From Phycisphaeraceae bacterium (lineage in GTDB: Bacteria > Planctomycetota > Phycisphaerae > Phycisphaerales > UBA1924), in the NCBI GenBank assembly GCA_009827215.1, contig WUAJ01000079.1, forward strand, positions 1 to 9,235: 9,235 bases of DNA, given 5' to 3'. The stretch's first letter is position 1. Each line of letters starts with the position of its first letter. This document shows positions 6,181-9,235 of the stretch, piece by piece. The notes below the pieces were generated by a model. That model did not search any database and was not told where the DNA came from. It worked only from the letters and a program-made list of their open reading frames with translations. Both the position numbers and the translations under genes were made by a program.

Positions 6181-6588
6181 CTATTGAGCGCAGTCCATTG
6201 GTGGGTAGCGGAACTCTTCCTTGACGATCTTGCCGTTCTCGACGGTGTAGTTCGCGACTTCGCGCATGCTCATGCGTGGGAAGGTGCCGTTCTTGCATTC
6301 CATGTCCATGTCGAAGACGAGACTGAATCCGTTGGGTCCGACGAATGGTCCGGTGACTTCGCAGCCGTGCATAGTCACGCCGCTCTGCCACTCGCGATAC
6401 TTGGCGATGACTTCATCGCGTCCGGTGTAGGTTTTGCCGTCGCCTTCGACGCTGACCCAGTTGTCTGCGAAGTGCTTATCCCAGATTTTCGCGTCGTACT
6501 CAACGAAGTCGACGCTCTCGTCTCCGGACTTGCAGTGCTCGAAGACATCGTTGGCGATTTGGGTGATGGTGTCGGTCGCGGTGGTCAT
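6181..6588 (-). CDS. SnoaL-like / NTF2-fold protein
   Basis: A 135-residue single-domain protein of the SnoaL-like nuclear transport factor 2 family, a small cone-shaped fold. Family hallmarks are the helical N-terminus (6-42), the strand-turn WVSVEGDGKTYTGRDEVIAK (44-63), GCEVTGPFVGPNGFSLVFDM (75-94) and the end MREVANYTVENGKIVKEEF (108-126). Members include enzymes and many proteins of unknown role; nothing here identifies a substrate. No signal peptide is present, so it is probably cytoplasmic. AGGAG (6599-6595) six bases before ATG 6588 fixes the start over an in-frame start at 6612. It has its own promoter upstream and a strong terminator downstream, so it is a single-gene unit. Confidence 0.88.
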   Translation of the reverse strand: MTTATDTITQIANDVFEHCKSGDESVDFVEYDAKIWDKHFADNWVSVEGDGKTYTGRDEVIAKYREWQSGVTMHGCEVTGPFVGPNGFSLVFDMDMECKNGTFPRMSMREVANYTVENGKIVKEEFRYPPMDCAQ

Positions 6589-6594
6589 GGGTTT

Positions 6595-6599
6595 CTCCT
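6595..6599 (-). promoter_or_regulatory. Shine-Dalgarno AGGAG for the SnoaL gene
   Basis: AGGAG on the minus strand, six bases before ATG 6588. It selects 6588 over the in-frame upstream start at 6612, which has no such site. Confidence 0.75.
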
Positions 6600-6610
6600 G
6601 TTGGTGTGTC

Positions 6611-6626
6611 ACTGATTTTCATCAGT
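6611..6626. promoter_or_regulatory. Perfect inverted repeat in the SnoaL leader
   Basis: ACTGAT and ATCAGT flank TTTC. It lies between the predicted minus-strand transcription start (about 6639) and the AGGAG site, so it would be a small leader hairpin or a dimeric protein site downstream of the promoter. The stem is only 6 bp and A/T rich. Confidence 0.4.
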
Positions 6627-6645
6627 TTGTTTGGTTTCTGATTGG

Positions 6646-6674
6646 AGTATACCACAAGGCTATTGTCTTGGAAA
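6646..6674 (-). promoter_or_regulatory. Predicted sigma70-type promoter for the SnoaL gene
   Basis: On the minus strand TTTCCA (6674-6669, 4 of 6 to TTGACA) is followed after exactly 17 bases by TATACT (6651-6646, 5 of 6 to TATAAT). A start near 6639 would give a leader of about 50 bases. The -35 box overlaps a perfect palindrome at 6664-6678. Confidence 0.55.
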
Positions 6675-6678
6675 GACA
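6664..6678. promoter_or_regulatory. Palindrome TGTCTT-GGA-AAGACA, candidate operator
   Basis: A perfect 6-bp inverted repeat around GGA that overlaps the -35 box of the minus-strand promoter, in the divergent region between SnoaL and FG-GAP genes. The position would suit a dimeric repressor or a shared regulator. No regulator gene is in the window. Confidence 0.4.
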
Positions 6679-6715
6679 GAAATGAGATTAATTATCGGCG
6701 AGGTCAAGAGTGCGT

Positions 6716-6741
6716 GAATTCGGCGGTTTTCCGTTGAATTC
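6716..6741 (+). promoter_or_regulatory. Long inverted repeat upstream of the FG-GAP gene
   Basis: The arms GAATTCGGCGG (6716-6726) and CCGTTGAATTC (6731-6741) pair over 11 positions (two G-T wobbles) around TTTT. No T run follows on the plus strand. It lies 60 bases before the FG-GAP start and may be a leader hairpin or a binding site with GAATTC half-sites. Confidence 0.45.
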
Positions 6742-6801
6742 CGACCACTCATCTGCTGAACTTGGTGTGGGCTTGTTGGATTGAGTGAAGGGTGTGGTTC
6801 G

Positions 6802-8433
6802 ATGTTTTTTCAGATTGCATTGTGTGTGTTGATCGCCGGGATGGCGCCGGAGTTCTCATCAACTTCACTTCCATCGGGATCCAAAGTTTCGCCGATTGAT
6901 CGGTCGCTCCGACTCACGAGCGTTGGTCCTTCGATCGGGATTGGGGTGTATCGGCACGGTCCTGGGATGGGATCGGGGATTATCAGCGCTGACTACGACA
7001 ACGATGGAGACGCAGATCTCTTTGTCCCGACACGATCGGGATTCACGAGTCAACTCTATCGAAACGACGGCGGGACATTTACTGAAGTTGCGGTTGCATC
7101 GGGGCTGGTTGATATCAACACCGCTCGCTCGGCGCTGTGGTTTGATGCCGATGGGGATGATCTGCTGGATCTGATCATCCAGTTCGATCAGTTCCAGGCG
7201 CCTGGAACAATTGGTTCGCGAACGCTCGCGCTGTACCAACAACAAGCGGATCATTCGTTCGTGGAAGTGACGATGGGGTCGGGTCTGGATTCGATGCCGT
7301 TGCTTGTGCCACAGACGCACGGCGGCGCGATGAGCGCGGGTGATCTGAATGGTGACAGTCTGCTGGATCTTGTAGTGACCACATGGGATCAGGGGGCGCG
7401 GATCTATCGCAACGATGGGAATATGCAGTTCACGGATATCACCGCGGATTCGCCGCTGAATCCGAATGGAACGACGTACTGGCAACCGGTGCTCTTTGAT
7501 CAGGATGAAGATGGCGATCTGGATGTCTTTGTCGCGCACGACTTCTTTGCCAATCCGATGCTCGACAACGATGGGAGCGGCGCGTTTATCGATAGCGCAC
7601 CGGCGCTGGGGTTGGATTCCGCGTTTAACGAGATGGGCGTCAGCGTCGCGGACTGCGACAACGATGGGGACTTCGATCTCTATGTGACGAATCTGTTCGG
7701 TCCCGGCGAGCACAATGTGCTGTTTATGAAATCAAATCAATCGCTTGGTTATGACGAGCGCGCCGTCGAGCTTGGGGTCGATCACGGCGGATGGGGTTGG
7801 GGGACGGTCTTCTTTGATCTGGACAACGATGGTCGGCTCGATCTCGCGGAGGTCAACGCCATCGAGTTTGGTCCAGCGGAGATGCCTTGGAGACTGTGGA
7901 TGAATCGCGGTCCGATGGTCGGGACTCCGAACTATGTATCGCGCGAGGAGCAGATCGGGTTCGACTACGAGGACTACGGCTCGGCGCTGCTTGATGTGGA
8001 CTTTGATCGCGATGGGGATCTGGATCTCGTCTCGACTGTCCTCAATGGTCCGGTGCGCGTGCTGGAAAGCAACGCAACCAGCGCTCGTCCTTTCAATCAA
8101 TGGTTGGTCGTGAGACCACGCATGCCTGGGACGATGAACACGCGTGCGATTGGCGCAGTGATCAAAGCCCGCACTGGCAATGTCATGCGTACTCGACTCA
8201 TCAGCGCGGGGACGAGCTTCATGTCGCAGGTTCCCGCGGAGGCACATTTCGGGCTCGGGAACGCGACGAGCATCGACGAACTCATCGTCCGCTGGCCCAA
8301 CGGGACTCAGACGGTTCTTACTGATGTAGACACGCGCCAGGTGCTGGACGTGACCCCTGCGGATGGGATGGGGCTGATCGAACAGATCGCGCCGGATCTG
8401 AGCGATCGCATCCGCACGATCCGACGGAAGTGA
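6802..8433 (+). CDS. Secreted FG-GAP/VCBS repeat protein with C-terminal ASPIC/UnbV domain (CRTAC1 family)
   Basis: A 543-residue protein. Residues 1-16 form a short signal-type hydrophobic N-terminus. Seven DxDxDG-type calcium-binding loops stand about 50 residues apart (64-72, 115-123, 181-189, 233-241, 284-292, 339-347, 400-408), which fits one full seven-bladed beta-propeller. Loops 2 and 3 (DADGDDLLD, DLNGDSLLD) are the least regular. Residues 446-516 match the ASPIC/UnbV domain, with GTSFMSQ, HFGLG and VRWPNG. The family is common in planctomycetes and is taken to act in extracellular binding or adhesion; the ligand is unknown. AAGGG (6788-6792) nine bases upstream favours ATG 6802; the frame is also open from TTG 6781. 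The last 20 residues extend past the UnbV domain. The stop abuts the stop of the opposite-strand Mrp gene. Confidence 0.88.
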   Translation: MFFQIALCVLIAGMAPEFSSTSLPSGSKVSPIDRSLRLTSVGPSIGIGVYRHGPGMGSGIISADYDNDGDADLFVPTRSGFTSQLYRNDGGTFTEVAVASGLVDINTARSALWFDADGDDLLDLIIQFDQFQAPGTIGSRTLALYQQQADHSFVEVTMGSGLDSMPLLVPQTHGGAMSAGDLNGDSLLDLVVTTWDQGARIYRNDGNMQFTDITADSPLNPNGTTYWQPVLFDQDEDGDLDVFVAHDFFANPMLDNDGSGAFIDSAPALGLDSAFNEMGVSVADCDNDGDFDLYVTNLFGPGEHNVLFMKSNQSLGYDERAVELGVDHGGWGWGTVFFDLDNDGRLDLAEVNAIEFGPAEMPWRLWMNRGPMVGTPNYVSREEQIGFDYEDYGSALLDVDFDRDGDLDLVSTVLNGPVRVLESNATSARPFNQWLVVRPRMPGTMNTRAIGAVIKARTGNVMRTRLISAGTSFMSQVPAEAHFGLGNATSIDELIVRWPNGTQTVLTDVDTRQVLDVTPADGMGLIEQIAPDLSDRIRTIRRK

Positions 8434-9235
8434 TCAGGAAATACTGAGCGTTGGTGCTTTGGTGCCTTTGCTCATCGACGCGAGGGTGACCTGCGCTACG
8501 AGCTGGTCAGCGAGCTGATTGAGCGCCGATGGGAGCTGCGGCCCGCCGGCGGTGGACTCGTCGAAGTTTTTAGTTGGATTCCCGTTGTCCATGTTCGCGC
8601 GGAGCGCGGTGTTGATGGGGATCGATCCGAGGAACGGGAGTCCGAGGCGCTGCGCCATCTGCTGAGCGCCGCCTTTGCCGAAGATATCGTACTCTTTGCC
8701 GTCGTCTCCGATGAAGAAACTCATGTTCTCGACAACGCCGAGCGTTTCGACTCCCAGCGACTCGAACATTTTCGCGGCACGGACCGCGTCGTCCTGCGCG
8801 ACCTTCTGTGGAGTACAGACGATGACAGCGCCCGAGAGCTGGACGGACTGTGCGAGTGTGAGCGGAACATCACCCGTTCCTGGTGGGAGGTCGATGATGA
8901 GGTAGTCGAGTTCCCCCCACTGCGTGCGTTCGATGAGTTGGTGGAACGCGCCGTGCGCCATTGGGCCGCGCCAGATGAGGGGTTTGTCGGATTCGACGAG
9001 CTTGCCCATCGTGATGGATTTGACGCCGTGGACGAGGAAGGGTTGGAGGACTCCGTCGAGGACTGTTTGGTCCATCGCTTCGAGTCCGAGCATGGTTGGG
9101 AGTGATGGGCCGTAGATGTCGCCGTCGAGTACTCCGATGGCGTGTCCCTTGCGCGCCAGACCCACGGCGAGGTTGATCGCGACGGTGGACTTCCCAACAC
9201 CCCCTTTGCCGGCACCCACGGCGATGATGTGCTTG
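8434..9235 (-). CDS. Mrp/ApbC (NBP35-like) P-loop ATPase, 5' end off the window
   Basis: The C-terminal 266 codons are present; the start lies beyond the right edge, because KHIIAV precedes the P-loop in frame. Mrp/ApbC proteins are cytoplasmic ATPases that carry or transfer iron-sulfur clusters. Counting from the first full codon, the deviant Walker A is GKGGVGKST (9-17), followed by DGDIYGPS (37-44), WRGPM (88-92) and LIIDLPPGTGD (112-122). After VENMS (168-172) the family usually has CxxC for the bridging cluster; here it reads FFIGDDGKEYDIFG (173-186), and the visible part has one Cys only (C140). Similar CxxC-less Mrp proteins exist in other bacteria, so this looks like a family variant and not damage. 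An N-terminal DUF59-type domain, frequent in Mrp, would be outside the window. Confidence 0.9.
   Translation of the reverse strand, partial: KHIIAVGAGKGGVGKSTVAINLAVGLARKGHAIGVLDGDIYGPSLPTMLGLEAMDQTVLDGVLQPFLVHGVKSITMGKLVESDKPLIWRGPMAHGAFHQLIERTQWGELDYLIIDLPPGTGDVPLTLAQSVQLSGAVIVCTPQKVAQDDAVRAAKMFESLGVETLGVVENMSFFIGDDGKEYDIFGKGGAQQMAQRLGLPFLGSIPINTALRANMDNGNPTKNFDESTAGGPQLPSALNQLADQLVAQVTLASMSKGTKAPTLSIS

Noticed and set aside
6663..6692. Plus-strand promoter (TTGTCT, 18 bases, ATTAAT) for the FG-GAP gene
   Set aside because: Both boxes match only 4 of 6 and the spacing is long; not strong enough to list.
6865..7713. Long minus-strand open frame (282 codons) opposite the FG-GAP gene
   Set aside because: Arg/His/Ile-rich composition typical of an antisense shadow of repeated GAT/GGN codons; no motif, while the plus strand has seven calcium loops.

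Overview
The window looks like chromosomal DNA from a Gram-negative planctomycete, most likely of the Phycisphaerae. This is inferred from the gene families. There is a prepilin-like protein with an H-X9-DG tail, two secreted paralogs with planctomycete-style PEP-CTERM tails (VPAPS, hydrophobic helix, Arg cluster), a CRTAC1-type FG-GAP/UnbV protein, and lipopolysaccharide heptose genes. DNA is G+C rich and very rich in the tetranucleotide GATC. I see no RNA gene, insertion sequence, CRISPR array, phage gene or origin. It reads as an ordinary core/accessory region, not an island.

Layout. (1) 1-588, minus strand: 5' part of a membrane transporter of the nucleotide (NTP/NDP) exchange type, running off the left edge. 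(2) 710-2742, plus strand: a GmhB-like HAD phosphatase with an unusual C-terminal domain, overlapping by one base a family 9 glycosyltransferase (heptosyltransferase); together they suggest heptose supply and transfer for LPS core. (3) 2792-3256: a small membrane-anchored Cys-rich protein of unknown function. (4) 3334-5398: a prepilin-like/H-X9-DG protein followed by two tandem PEP-CTERM paralogs joined by an ATGA overlap, ending in a terminator-like hairpin. (5) 5505-6131: guanylate kinase, converging through a shared hairpin terminator on (6) a SnoaL-like protein, minus 6181-6588. (7) A 213-bp divergent intergenic region (6589-6801) with a good minus-strand promoter and three inverted repeats. 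(8) 6802-8433: a secreted seven-bladed FG-GAP/UnbV protein whose stop codon abuts that of (9) a minus-strand Mrp/ApbC-type ATPase, 8434 to the right edge, which lacks the usual CxxC.

The most unusual points are the C-terminal domain of the HAD phosphatase, which resembles a catalytically dead IS200/REP-type (Y1) transposase fold; the operon of a prepilin-like protein with two PEP-CTERM paralogs; the altered GMP-binding motif of guanylate kinase; and the palindromes between the SnoaL and FG-GAP genes. No gap between genes exceeds about 213 bases.
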